From Nostoc sp. 'Lobaria pulmonaria (5183) cyanobiont' (GTDB lineage: Bacteria > Cyanobacteriota > Cyanobacteriia > Cyanobacteriales > Nostocaceae), in NCBI RefSeq assembly GCF_002949795.1, contig NZ_CP026692.1, positions 2,834,544 to 2,898,543 on the forward strand: a stretch of DNA of 64,000 nucleotides, in the 5' to 3' direction. The notes under the pieces are model-generated. The model searched no databases. It was not told the DNA's origin and saw nothing but the letters and a program-made list of their open reading frames with translations. Numbering within the stretch: the first letter of the stretch is position 1; each line of letters opens with the position of its first letter. This document shows positions 17,503 through 26,072 of this stretch, one piece after another. Made by a program: the position numbers and the translations under genes.

Positions 17503-17957
17503 CAGTTAATGATACGACCAAAAAATTAGTCAGACAAAGAGCAAAATTTCTTTGTGAATACTGTCATTCTTCAGAAGAAGCAAGTGCTGCTCTATTTTCT
17601 ATTGACCATATTATCCCACAGTCTCTTAAAGGTTCGGATGACCCTGATAACCTAGCGTTAGCTTGTCAGCGTTGTAACGGATATCGCTACAATTTCACTA
17701 CTGGAATTGATCCAGATACAGGACAAATGCTACCTCTATTTAATCCACGCCAGCAAAAGTGGTCAGACCACTTTATTTGGTCAGCAGATGGTCTAAAAAT
17801 TATTGGAATTAGTTCTTTAGGACGAGCTACAAGTAATCGTTTAGACCTCAATGATGAACGTCATAATGAAGGGTCTATTGTCAAAGCTCGTCGTCTTTGG
17901 CTCAAAGGTGGTTGGCATCCACCCGATGAAGACCCGCGACAAATAAAAGAGTTTTGA
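17499..17957 (+). CDS. HNH endonuclease
   Basis: A small stand-alone HNH nuclease of 152 residues. It has the zinc-type cysteine pairs CEYC (about residues 20-23) and CQRC (about 57-60), and the core motif IDHIIPQSLKGSDDPDNLAL before CQRCN. The C-terminal third (GISSLGRATSNRLDLND, then VKARRLWLKGGWHPP) is characteristic of a cyanobacterial HNH group often found next to a small partner gene. The catalytic histidines are intact and the gene is full length. The substrate is unknown. Confidence 0.88.
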   Translation: MTVNDTTKKLVRQRAKFLCEYCHSSEEASAALFSIDHIIPQSLKGSDDPDNLALACQRCNGYRYNFTTGIDPDTGQMLPLFNPRQQKWSDHFIWSADGLKIIGISSLGRATSNRLDLNDERHNEGSIVKARRLWLKGGWHPPDEDPRQIKEF

Positions 17958-18157
17958 TTTGCAATTTTCTTAACTTTAGAAGTGTGATTACTCAAGAAAA
18001 CTAGATAGAGCGTGAAGCTCACACTCTATCTAATTAAACTATTTTTTGAATATCACCATAGGCACGGTAAAATCCGCCATTAGTTAATACATAAACCTCG
18101 TCTACGTTGAAACCCGTAGTTTTTCCTCATCTACTTCAAGATGATTTTTCACCCATA

Positions 18158-18188
18158 GGCGATGCCTGCGGCGGGCTACGCCTACGCT
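18158..18188. repeat. Cyanobacterial interspersed palindromic repeat
   Basis: The stretch starts AGGCGATGCCTGCGGCGGGC and ends CTACGCCTACGCT. Its ends are mutually inverted (AGGCGATG / TACGCCTA-like), and it matches the style of the dispersed GC-rich repeats of Nostocales. It lies in the otherwise featureless stretch 17958-18221 before IS4 copy B. Confidence 0.55.
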
Positions 18189-18428
18189 AATTTCAAAGGG
18201 GTTGGAATTAATATCTTGTTCCAATACTGTTCGGTTAAGGGGAAATAGGTGGTGGAGTCAAGGAGAATTAGTTCGCGTGTTGACTACGAGAACAAAATTA
18301 GCTAAAGAGTTTGTCTATACCTAAAGGCACTCTCAAAAAACTTAATTGTCAATTGCTTAGAATATCTTTAAACTATTGAACTATAAATTGATGATGAACA
18401 ATTTAGTGTATCGAACAAATTGACAGAT

Positions 18429-19649
18429 TTAACTTGCCTTTCTCAGAATTTGAAAAGATAGTTGTTGTCGGAGAGTACCATTACTTCTGTGACTTCGCTT
18501 TTTACTCTTAAACTTTGAACGTGCTTTCTTGACTACTCTCGGATTACTTCTGTGTTGTGGTAAAGGGATTTCTAAATCTAATATTTCGGAAATTAACCAG
18601 CTATAATATATGTTAATATCCAATTGATTATTTATCTGACGTTGAAATTCAGGGATGGCACGTCGAAGAACTCGTAAACTACCAGTAAAACTTAATCTTA
18701 ATGGAGAAATATTTTTCAAGGCTGCACTTTGAAACATTAAACAACGTAGGCAATAATGCCCTAACAACCAACCATAAATTTCTTGGACTACTTCACGAGG
18801 ATTCTTAGAACGGATGGGGATTTTTCGACCATTTAGATGTACCTTTAATTCATCTAAAGTATTCTCAGCCTCCCATCTTTGATGATATTCTGATGCTAAT
18901 AGCAAAGCCGGAAAGTTGGAAATATCCATTAAATCAGTAATCAAACGGTAAGTCTTTTCTGTACCATTCTCTTCAATAACATATTCAATTATGCGGACAG
19001 AAATTCGGGTCACACCCTTTTTTTTCGACTCTCCATCTGGTGCAATCCATGATTGATAAGAGCCATCTTTGAATATTTCAACTACTTCAAATTTTACATG
19101 GGCTGGGACACGACCAAGGAAATGACCTTTTTGTTTAATGACTGCATTGACCATTTTGAAAGAATGTAATCCTCTGTCCCACATCAATAACATACTAGAG
19201 TTAATACTGCGTAGGAGTTTTAAAGCACTTCTTCTCTCTCCAATGCGATAGGGGGAACAGAATGCATCTACAATTAAATGAGTACCTGCTTCCACTAAAA
19301 ATACTAATCTAGCTTTGGGAAAAGCCGGATATGTACCAGGGCGAGAACCAGGATAGCCAAATACTCTTGCGTTTGTTTCTGTTTCGGGAACATCAAAAAC
19401 TGTTCCATCCATCGCCATGATTCTTAATCCTCCCAAAAAAGCACCAGGTGTTAATACTGTGGCTTTTGGCTTGGCTACCATTTCAAATAACCGAGTCATT
19501 ACCGCCGCTCCTGTCCTTTGACGAGCTTCTGTAATTGATGAACTTACTGGTATTTTCCAGCGTATCAAGAAAGGTATTTGTAAATAACTTAAGCCATGAA
19601 TGAGATTTTTGAACACATCTACTATTGAATCACCAGACCAAAAATTCAT
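18429..19649 (-). CDS. IS4-family transposase (copy B)
   Basis: Same 406-residue protein as in copies A and C, with the aspartates in MDGTVFDVPE and MLLMWDRGLH and the YREK signature YHQRWEAENTLDELK. As in the other copies, the frame continues upstream of the ATG (to about 19811) and encodes expected N-terminal family sequence, so the start may be a rare codon further up. It appears intact. Confidence 0.93.
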   Translation of the reverse strand: MNFWSGDSIVDVFKNLIHGLSYLQIPFLIRWKIPVSSSITEARQRTGAAVMTRLFEMVAKPKATVLTPGAFLGGLRIMAMDGTVFDVPETETNARVFGYPGSRPGTYPAFPKARLVFLVEAGTHLIVDAFCSPYRIGERRSALKLLRSINSSMLLMWDRGLHSFKMVNAVIKQKGHFLGRVPAHVKFEVVEIFKDGSYQSWIAPDGESKKKGVTRISVRIIEYVIEENGTEKTYRLITDLMDISNFPALLLASEYHQRWEAENTLDELKVHLNGRKIPIRSKNPREVVQEIYGWLLGHYCLRCLMFQSAALKNISPLRLSFTGSLRVLRRAIPEFQRQINNQLDINIYYSWLISEILDLEIPLPQHRSNPRVVKKARSKFKSKKRSHRSNGTLRQQLSFQILRKAS

Positions 19650-19929
19650 AGCGATTACTAAAGCTACAATTATGTGAGAGTTCAGTTTTCGTCGTCGTTT
19701 TTCCTGACTGGAAGTACTAATAATTGCTCTGGTTATGGTTTGAGATGGGATTACTTGTGATACAGCCAGAAGTAATTCACTTGGATTAATGCAGGCTAGG
19801 CTTCTATGATCTCAAAGTTAACAAGTGACATTTCAGTTGTAAAATAGTGTGGGGTAAATTTACCATGTTCTCGTAAATTATACGCGAACACATTCTGCTC
19901 TTTCTGCAACTTCCAAGGAGCATTAGTCA

Positions 19930-20310
19930 ATGCCTGCTCCTGACTCGGACATTATTTCTAGGGCTGAACTCCTACAACAAGCGATTGCCACTTTACAACT
20001 CTCTATCCAACAAATTCAAGCTTCGGGGGAAGTAGCGCCACCTGGTTGTTGTGTTTTGCGTTACCAAGCACGCGGAAAAAAACAAGCTTATTGGTACTAT
20101 AAATTACACGCTACCAAACCAATTTTTTCCACAACTCAACCCAACAAATTGAGCAAATATAGGCATTTGGGTAAGGCTGGAAGCCCTGCTCATATTAATG
20201 CTGTCCTCTCCGTCGCTAAAAGAACCCAAATCGATCACTTAACTTCATGCATCGACTCTCTTCGTCAAAATTGGGTGGACTTGTACGATAGCCTCAAAGA
20301 GAAAAAGTAG
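19930..20310 (+). CDS. IS4-element passenger protein (copy B)
   Basis: Same 126-residue protein as at 12599-12979. The ATG follows an AAGGAGCATTAGTCA leader, which gives a good ribosome-binding site and supports this start. The gene is divergent from the transposase and ends 88 bp before the element's terminus. Confidence 0.75.
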   Translation: MPAPDSDIISRAELLQQAIATLQLSIQQIQASGEVAPPGCCVLRYQARGKKQAYWYYKLHATKPIFSTTQPNKLSKYRHLGKAGSPAHINAVLSVAKRTQIDHLTSCIDSLRQNWVDLYDSLKEKK

Positions 20311-20398
20311 TCGAATTATCTCATTTTGTTCTCGTAACTAATACGCGAACAAATTTTTCTTTGTTTTACCCTTCATTTTCCTTAACCGAGCAGTATTG

Positions 20399-20461
20399 CC
20401 GCTCACGGTAGCTATCTTTGATCCGAACTTTTTCTGGGGTTAAGTCAAGTTTGTCTGCCAT
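20399..20461 (-). pseudogene. 5' fragment of parR-like gene cut by IS4 copy B
   Basis: The minus strand from 20461 reads MADKLDLTPEKVRIKDSYRE, then meets the IS end. The intact homologue at 51749-52039 begins MADKQDLTPEKVRIKDSYRE, so this is the same gene with one substitution in that stretch. The fragment follows the parM-like gene by 5 bp, as in the intact locus. The partner of this ParM copy is therefore lost. Confidence 0.93.
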
Positions 20462-20466
20462 TGCGA

Positions 20467-21426
20467 TCACTTAATAGATGTAGATGCTGGATTCTTGGCA
20501 AAAATAGTTTTTGCCATCTCTAAAAGCCCAGAGACATTAGCTTCCACCGGATTATCCAGAATTTTGAAACCGTTCTTCTCTAATAGCTTCTTAAATCCAG
20601 GTAAGAGACAGCCTCCACCTATCGCCCAGATTTCATCCCCCTGATGCTTGGCATCCAATGTGAGATTTACCACTTTCTTCAAGTATTTTTCATACCAATC
20701 TTTTAAAGAAGCACTGTATATATCTTTGATATCGATGTCACGGCTGTACTTGGTATGCCCCATTTCCAAACAAAATCGGATTTTGGATGGATCTCCGATT
20801 TTTCCGCCATTTAGATGTTTCATCTTTTGGGAGATATCATCGATGAGAACTTCTACACCTATAGGGTAAGCAGTGTGAACTTCTCGCTGACCCCGGTTGT
20901 AACGAGAATATAGGGTTGTTCCATTACCAAAGTCTAAAATTGTTAATTTTTTCGGTAGTGGATGCCCAAACAATGCACCCATACCCTCTAGTACAACTTT
21001 CAGCACTTCTACTTTTACTTCTGATTGTTTGCCAGCAAGTATTGGCTGATATTCTCCATTGAGTACTTTTTGTAATTCTTCAGCCAGACCAACATCATGT
21101 AAGCTGACGACTAATTTTAAGTGCCAAGCTTTACGGTGTGGTAGATGCGCCAATGCACCCAATAAAGTCAATAATGCGTTGTTGACTTTATTTTCATTAT
21201 TGTCTGTGTTGCGGTCAAAATAATTCCCTGTCCGGTAAGCTGACTCTCCAACTGTGTAAGCAGTACCGTTAAAAACTACACGCCCTGGCACATCTTCCAT
21301 CTCGGCATTGGTTATATAGCTGGGGACACGAACTACTTCAAACCCTTCGACTAAAAGTTTAAGGCTTCCGTAACCGTTATCGAAACCCGCAGGAAAAATT
21401 TTTTGCCAGGTGTGAATGTTTGACAT
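20467..21426 (-). CDS. parM: ParM/StbA-like plasmid segregation actin homologue (copy 1)
   Basis: An actin-like ATPase expected to form filaments that push plasmid copies apart. It has the actin-fold signatures FDNGYGSLKLL (phosphate 1, residues about 12-22), LDFGNGTTLYS (phosphate 2) and WAIGGGCLLPGF (adenosine). The ATG at 21426 (MSNIHTWQKIFPAGFDNG) is preferred: the frame extends further up to 21534 but runs into the repeat region, and the homologue at 50784 starts at the same place. It is very similar over its whole length to that second copy. Upstream is a candidate centromere with G/C-run repeats (21541-21700); downstream its parR-like partner is destroyed by an IS. It may be cross-served by the second copy's partner. 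Confidence 0.85.
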   Translation of the reverse strand: MSNIHTWQKIFPAGFDNGYGSLKLLVEGFEVVRVPSYITNAEMEDVPGRVVFNGTAYTVGESAYRTGNYFDRNTDNNENKVNNALLTLLGALAHLPHRKAWHLKLVVSLHDVGLAEELQKVLNGEYQPILAGKQSEVKVEVLKVVLEGMGALFGHPLPKKLTILDFGNGTTLYSRYNRGQREVHTAYPIGVEVLIDDISQKMKHLNGGKIGDPSKIRFCLEMGHTKYSRDIDIKDIYSASLKDWYEKYLKKVVNLTLDAKHQGDEIWAIGGGCLLPGFKKLLEKNGFKILDNPVEANVSGLLEMAKTIFAKNPASTSIK

Positions 21427-21540
21427 AAATACAAAAGTAATACACTTTGATTTGTGAAAATTATCTGTTGAAGTGATCTGCAAGGGCAAGAGAAAGAAGA
21501 ATAAAATAACTTCCCCCTTCTTTCCTAATCTCAAGAGCTT

Positions 21541-21700
21541 ATCATAACCCCTTGGGGGCTAAATGGGGTACAAAATGTTGACTAGTCAAATATACCCCAT
21601 TTAGCACCTATATGTGCCCTATATAGGGGTCAAAAATTCACCAAAGTCTTGAACTAGTGTTGGGGTATATATAGCCCCCATATAACCCCCAATAAGAATT
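21541..21700. repeat. Candidate centromere (parC-like) repeats upstream of parM copy 1
   Basis: The stretch contains repeated and inverted short motifs such as ACCCCTTGGGGGCTAAAT, TACCCCATTTAGC, CCCTATATAGGGG and GGGGTATATATAGCCCCC. The same vocabulary occurs upstream of the second parM at 50515-50670, and both regions end next to the shared motif GATAAGCTCTTGAG. A repeat cluster directly 5' of parM is the expected place for parC and for autoregulation by the ParR partner. Confidence 0.65.
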
Positions 21701-21805
21701 TTTGAAATCTTTTTTATCAACGCAGCAGAAATTAAATTAGATCGTTGTTAACTCTTTGATTTATACTCTACTGTCAAGGTCTAAATTAGCTTTACGCAAC
21801 GCAAG

Positions 21806-22757
21806 ATGTCTAGCCAAAGCTCTGATACACTTGGAATTTACCTACGAGAAATTGGTCGCATTGATAGGCTATTACCTGAACAAGAAATTTTCTATGCAAG
21901 ACTTGTAAGGTCTATGCTGGCACTTGAGCAGCAAAAGAATCTTCTTGTGCAACGGCTAAAGCGTTCTCCAAATGGGTCTGAACTCTCTGCCGAGGTGAAT
22001 AAAACAGAAGCAGAATTAACCCAAATCCTTGAACAAGGGCAACTGGCAAAACATTTAATGATTACTGCCAACCTCCGTTTAGTGGTTGCAGTCGCTAAAA
22101 AATATCGTTGGAGTAAGCTGGAATTTTTGGATCTGATTCAAGAGGGAGCAATAGGTTTACAAAAAGCGGTAGAAAAATTTGAGCCGAATCGGGGCTATAA
22201 ATTTTCTACTTATGCAAAAGGCGTGGATTCGGCAAGCAATTACCAGAGCAGTTGCAGAACAATCCCATACTATTCGCCTACCCCATGACCTGACCAAAAG
22301 ATTGATGCAAATCAAAAAGGCACACGTTGAACTTTTTCAAACCTTGGGAAGAACACCCACTATTATAGAAATCGCTGAAGCTGTTGATGCATCACCTAAA
22401 CAAGTTGCCGAATGCCTAAACGCATTTCGTCCGCTAGTTTCTTTAGAGCTAGGAATTGGAGAGGAGCAAGAAAACCAACTGCAAGAGATATTACCCGACG
22501 AAAGAATCTCCGCACAAGAGTATGTTGCTCTAGAATGTCTCCGATCAGATTTACAGGATTTATTAGCTACCTTGAAACCAAATCAACGCCAAGTCTTAAT
22601 GTTACAGTTTGGGTTGTCGGGCGAGGACAAGTTGACAGCAAAACAGGTTGCACAAAAACTTAATCTCAGCCATTCCAAGGTACGCTCTGCTCATGGACAA
22701 GGTATCAAAGCTTTACGACGTGAGCAAGACAAAATTAAAGATTATTTGGCCAGTTAA
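21806..22757 (+). pseudogene. Sigma-70 family RNA polymerase sigma factor, frameshifted
   Basis: A non-primary sigma factor for alternative transcription. Region 1.2/2 reads [20 protein letters not shown], then [20 protein letters not shown] and [13 protein letters not shown]. After a frame change at about 22208-22218 the protein continues with [20 protein letters not shown], region 3 and a region 4 HTH (LTAKQVAQKLNLSHSKVRSA) to 22757. The break is at a run of four A: removing one A restores GCA AAG GCG TGG ATT and an uninterrupted protein of about 316 residues ([14 protein letters not shown]). It is thus either a recent one-base lesion, a phase-variable gene or a base-call error. It sits divergent from parM copy 1. 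Confidence 0.88.
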
Positions 22758-23089
22758 AAACTGTTTATGTCCAAGGAGAAGGAATCACTGTTGCTGAAAC
22801 CACTTCTCCCGCACTTAGTCAAATTGTAAGTATCAGATATAGCCCTTTCAAGGTGGTGAACTTTAGAATGATAATTGGTTATTTCAACCATCAAAAAGCC
22901 CAAAATCTGAGCGGAGGATTGAAGAGGGTAGCACTTAAACAACGTATCTTCGTTGGCTACCCTGAAAGGATCAGTATCAGATTTTGTCTACTGTGGTATA
23001 GCAGTTATTGAACTAAAGCTCTTAATTGACAAGCTTTTCAGTTTTCATGCATATACCTTTTCCGATAGACAAAAAGAAATCAAACTTAT
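22758..23089. other. Intergenic region, 332 bp, with a hairpin
   Basis: There is no gene between the convergent sigma-factor and parB stops. The stretch holds a composite hairpin at 22926-22963 and a pair of short direct repeats (AGTATCAGAT near 22829 and 22973). Confidence 0.45.
22926..22963. terminator. Composite hairpin downstream of the sigma-factor gene
   Basis: GGGTAGC pairs with GCTACCC, and inside it CAACG pairs with CGTTG around TATCTT, giving 12 base pairs with a 7-base bulge. There is no U-run, so termination is only a possibility. Confidence 0.4.
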
Positions 23090-24055
23090 TTAATTTTCAG
23101 TACTCTCCTCTTGTTCTTCTAAAATAATTTTTATTTGATTAAGCAATTTCTCCAAAGCTTTCTTTTTCTTCGGATTATCCCAAACTTTAGATGAAGCCAG
23201 TTGTTTACTTAATTCTTTATATTGATATTTAAGTAATGGGGGATTATCATTACCTTCCTCTTTACTCTGAATATTCCGTACTAATTGTTGAATTTCAACT
23301 AGTGATAAATTATTATCTATTGCTTGACTAAGTAATTGTTTCCGATCTTCGTCAATTTTGAGTTTTGCAATCGCTCTGGCTTTTGTATATTCAATTTTAC
23401 CTTGAGATAAAGCTTGCTGAATTTCATCAGGCAGGTTTAATAGAGGCAAGCGATTTGTTCGGAATGATTCAGGGGACAGTTTGCCAAACGCCATAAAGAC
23501 ACCCTCAACTATTGCAACCTCATCTGAGCGGATAACGTTATCCGCCTTTTTTCGATTAGCTTTCTCCATACGATTGAGCAGGCTTACGACCTCATCCTGC
23601 GACATCTTCAACCGTAAAACAAGTAATTCTAAAATCCCGATAGTTTCTTCGTATGCATTTAAATCTTCACGCTGTAAGTTTTCAATTAATCTAACCTGTT
23701 TTACGGTAGCATCATCCATTTCCTTGATGACAACAGGTACTTCTTCTAAATCAGCCATTCCTGCTGCGATGAGGCGGCGTTCCCCTGCAATAAGTTCATA
23801 GTCCCCATTTCCTAAAGGACGCACTAGCAAGGGTTCAAGTATTCCTACCACTTTTATTGACTGCGTGAGTTCCTCTAACTTCTTACGCTCAAAATAGCGT
23901 CGCGGTTGGGTTGGGTCTAACCTAATTCGCTCTGGTTTGATGCTAGTAGCTTGATTTTTAGGTGTAGTTAGTTCAGAATCACCATCGCTAAATATTAAAT
24001 CAAGAGGATTAGCGTGTTTAAGCTTTGCACTATATACTACGTCTTTTTTAGTCAC
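23090..24055 (-). CDS. parB: ParB-family plasmid partition protein
   Basis: A centromere-binding CTPase-type partition protein working with ParA. The N-terminal ParB/Srx domain (about residues 38-130) has IRLDPTQPRRYFERKKLEEL, LIAGERRLIAAGMADLEEVP and IENLQREDLNAYEE, including the GERR box. A helix-turn-helix region follows at about 135-200 (MSQDEVVSLLNRMEKANRKK), then a charged, helical C-terminus. Length (321 aa) is normal. It follows parA by 2 bp, so the two form an operon. No parS palindrome was identified with confidence. Confidence 0.92.
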   Translation of the reverse strand: MTKKDVVYSAKLKHANPLDLIFSDGDSELTTPKNQATSIKPERIRLDPTQPRRYFERKKLEELTQSIKVVGILEPLLVRPLGNGDYELIAGERRLIAAGMADLEEVPVVIKEMDDATVKQVRLIENLQREDLNAYEETIGILELLVLRLKMSQDEVVSLLNRMEKANRKKADNVIRSDEVAIVEGVFMAFGKLSPESFRTNRLPLLNLPDEIQQALSQGKIEYTKARAIAKLKIDEDRKQLLSQAIDNNLSLVEIQQLVRNIQSKEEGNDNPPLLKYQYKELSKQLASSKVWDNPKKKKALEKLLNQIKIILEEQEESTEN

Positions 24056-24057
24056 TT

Positions 24058-24825
24058 TTACACTTTTAGTTTTTCTAAATCTTTAACAATCTTATTCATA
24101 ACTTTAAGTGCTGCATGATTTTTATCATACACAGCCAATGGAATCCGACGTTCCGAAGCATCGGCAAATGCAATTGATTTTGGGATAGCAGGATATATTG
24201 TTGCTATTTGCGAAAGCTGATCTTGTATAGCGTTAACAGTACGAGTTTCCTGTGCTGTACGGCTATCAAGCATTGTAGGGATAAATCCAGCAATTTCTAA
24301 GTTTTTATTGAGTTTTTTACGAACTCGCCCAACAGTATCAAGTAAAAGATCAGTGCCAAGAAAAGATTTAAATTGGCATTGAATAGGCACAACTAGATGT
24401 GTAGCCGCAGTTAAGCTGAGGATACTGAGAATGCCCAAAGAAGGCGGGCAGTCAATTAAGATAAAGTCGTATTCATCTTTAATAGGTGCTAGAGCTTCTT
24501 TGAGACGATATTCTCTTGCATCAGCAGTAGGTAAGAGAAGTTCAGCTGCACTAAGGGTGATATTTGTGGGAGCCAACTTCATCCCATGAATACTTTCTGG
24601 ATAGATAAATAGCGGTTCTTCATCAATAATGGCGTTGTAGAGTGTTTTTTCTAAACTTTCTGGGTCTACTCCCATAAAATTCGTTAGGCTTGCCTGTGGG
24701 TCCATATCAACAAGTAGGACATGGTTTTGATTAGAAGCTAGATGATAACCGAGGTTTTGGGTAAGAGTAGTCTTAGCAACGCCCCCTGATTGGTTAAATA
24801 ACGCAATGATAATAGTTTTGCTCAC
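24058..24825 (-). CDS. parA: ParA-family partition ATPase
   Basis: A Walker-type ATPase that positions plasmid copies with ParB. Walker A is NQSGGVAKTT (residues 11-20), with Lys18 present but serine where the deviant Walker motif usually has its signature lysine. Walker A' is LLVDMDPQASLTNFMG, and Walker B is FILIDCPPSLGILS. At 255 residues without an N-terminal HTH it is the short (type Ib/Soj-like) form. It is the first gene of the parAB operon; the promoter should lie in 24826-24900. Confidence 0.93.
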   Translation of the reverse strand: MSKTIIIALFNQSGGVAKTTLTQNLGYHLASNQNHVLLVDMDPQASLTNFMGVDPESLEKTLYNAIIDEEPLFIYPESIHGMKLAPTNITLSAAELLLPTADAREYRLKEALAPIKDEYDFILIDCPPSLGILSILSLTAATHLVVPIQCQFKSFLGTDLLLDTVGRVRKKLNKNLEIAGFIPTMLDSRTAQETRTVNAIQDQLSQIATIYPAIPKSIAFADASERRIPLAVYDKNHAALKVMNKIVKDLEKLKV

Positions 24826-24999
24826 GAGTGTAAATTGTAATTTTAAATATTTCCCCTTAATACGGCAAATTGTAGCTCTGGTTCAGGGAGAACACAACTA
24901 TTGAGTTATGCCAAGATTGTGTCTTTCCAATCAAATCAGCGACCAAAGGTATGATCTGGTTGTAGAAAAATTTTTGACAGCAGAAACAGAATTCAGGAG

Positions 25000-25323
25000 T
25001 TATTTTTCTTCGTTAGGATACCAACCTGCCGGAATGACTTCAAAATTCCAAACATCTTTGAAGACGTATATGCGTCCGATCATTTCTGATGGGGAAAGCA
25101 AATTTTTGTCGCCTTCCTTCCAATCTTTTTTATCAACTGTTCCCATGACTACATAGTTATTACCTACAATTTGAGGATTTGTTTGGACAAAAGTAGCAGC
25201 CATCAATGGCTCAATTTCCTGTTTTTTAGCAATAATTAAGTCGCAGCTTGGGCAATATTTACACTGTTTATTTAGTAAAAATAGCTGTTTAGGTTCAATG
25301 TGGATTACCAAAGGGAACCAATA
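25000..25323 (-). pseudogene. Hypothetical protein gene cut at its 5' end by IS4 copy C
   Basis: The remaining 107 or so residues start right at the IS end (YWFPLVIHIEPKQLFLLNKQ) and contain a CKYCPSCDL zinc-type cysteine cluster, then IGRIYVFKDVWNFEVIPAGW. I do not recognise a named family. On the other side of the IS (27501-27543) the minus strand offers a 14-codon start, MALPEIHIPCIIPY, which could be the missing N-terminus, though the join is not in frame without a target duplication. The gene is therefore inactive. Confidence 0.65.
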
Positions 25324-25411
25324 CAATACTGCTCGGTTAAGGAAAATGAAGGGTAAAACAAAGAAAAATTTGTTCGCGTATTAGTTACGAGAACAAAATG
25401 AGATAATTCGA

Positions 25412-25792
25412 CTACTTTTTCTCTTTGAGGCTATCGTACAAGTCCACCCAATTTTGACGAAGAGAGTCGATGCATGAAGTTAAGTGATCGATTTGGGTTC
25501 TTTTAGCGACGGAGAGGACAGCATTAATATGAGCAGGGCTTCCAGCCTTACCCAAATGCCTATATTTGCTCAATTTGTTGGGTTGAGTTGTGGAAAAAAT
25601 TGGTTTGGTAGCGTGTAATTTATAGTACCAATAAGCTTGTTTTTTTCCGCGTGCTTGGTAACGCAAAACACAACAACCAGGTGGCGCTACTTCCCCCGAA
25701 GCTTGAATTTGTTGGATAGAGAGTTGTAAAGTGGCAATCGCTTGTTGTAGGAGTTCAGCCCTAGAAATAATGTCCGAGTCAGGAGCAGGCAT
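25412..25792 (-). CDS. IS4-element passenger protein (copy C)
   Basis: Same 126-residue protein as in copies A and B, again divergent from the transposase and 88 bp from the element end. Its retention without change in all three copies suggests recent spread or selection. Confidence 0.75.
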   Translation of the reverse strand: MPAPDSDIISRAELLQQAIATLQLSIQQIQASGEVAPPGCCVLRYQARGKKQAYWYYKLHATKPIFSTTQPNKLSKYRHLGKAGSPAHINAVLSVAKRTQIDHLTSCIDSLRQNWVDLYDSLKEKK

Positions 25793-26072
25793 TGACTAAT
25801 GCTCCTTGGAAGTTGCAGAAAGAGCAGAATGTGTTCGCGTATAATTTACGAGAACATGGTAAATTTACCCCACACTATTTTACAACTGAAATGTCACTTG
25901 TTAACTTTGAGATCATAGAAGCCTAGCCTGCATTAATCCAAGTGAATTACTTCTGGCTGTATCACAAGTAATCCCATCTCAAACCATAACCAGAGCAATT
26001 ATTAGTACTTCCAGTCAGGAAAAACGACGACGAAAACTGAACTCTCACATAATTGTAGCTTTAGTAATCGCT

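Larger units (their letters stand above)
18222..20398. mobile_element. IS4-type element, copy B (inverted)
   Basis: Same 2,177-bp element as copy A in the opposite orientation, with ends CAATACTGTTCGGTTAAGG at 18222 and CCTTAACCGAGCAGTATTG ending at 20398. On its right it cuts the first gene copy of the parR-like family after about 21 codons. No target duplication is visible. Confidence 0.95.
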
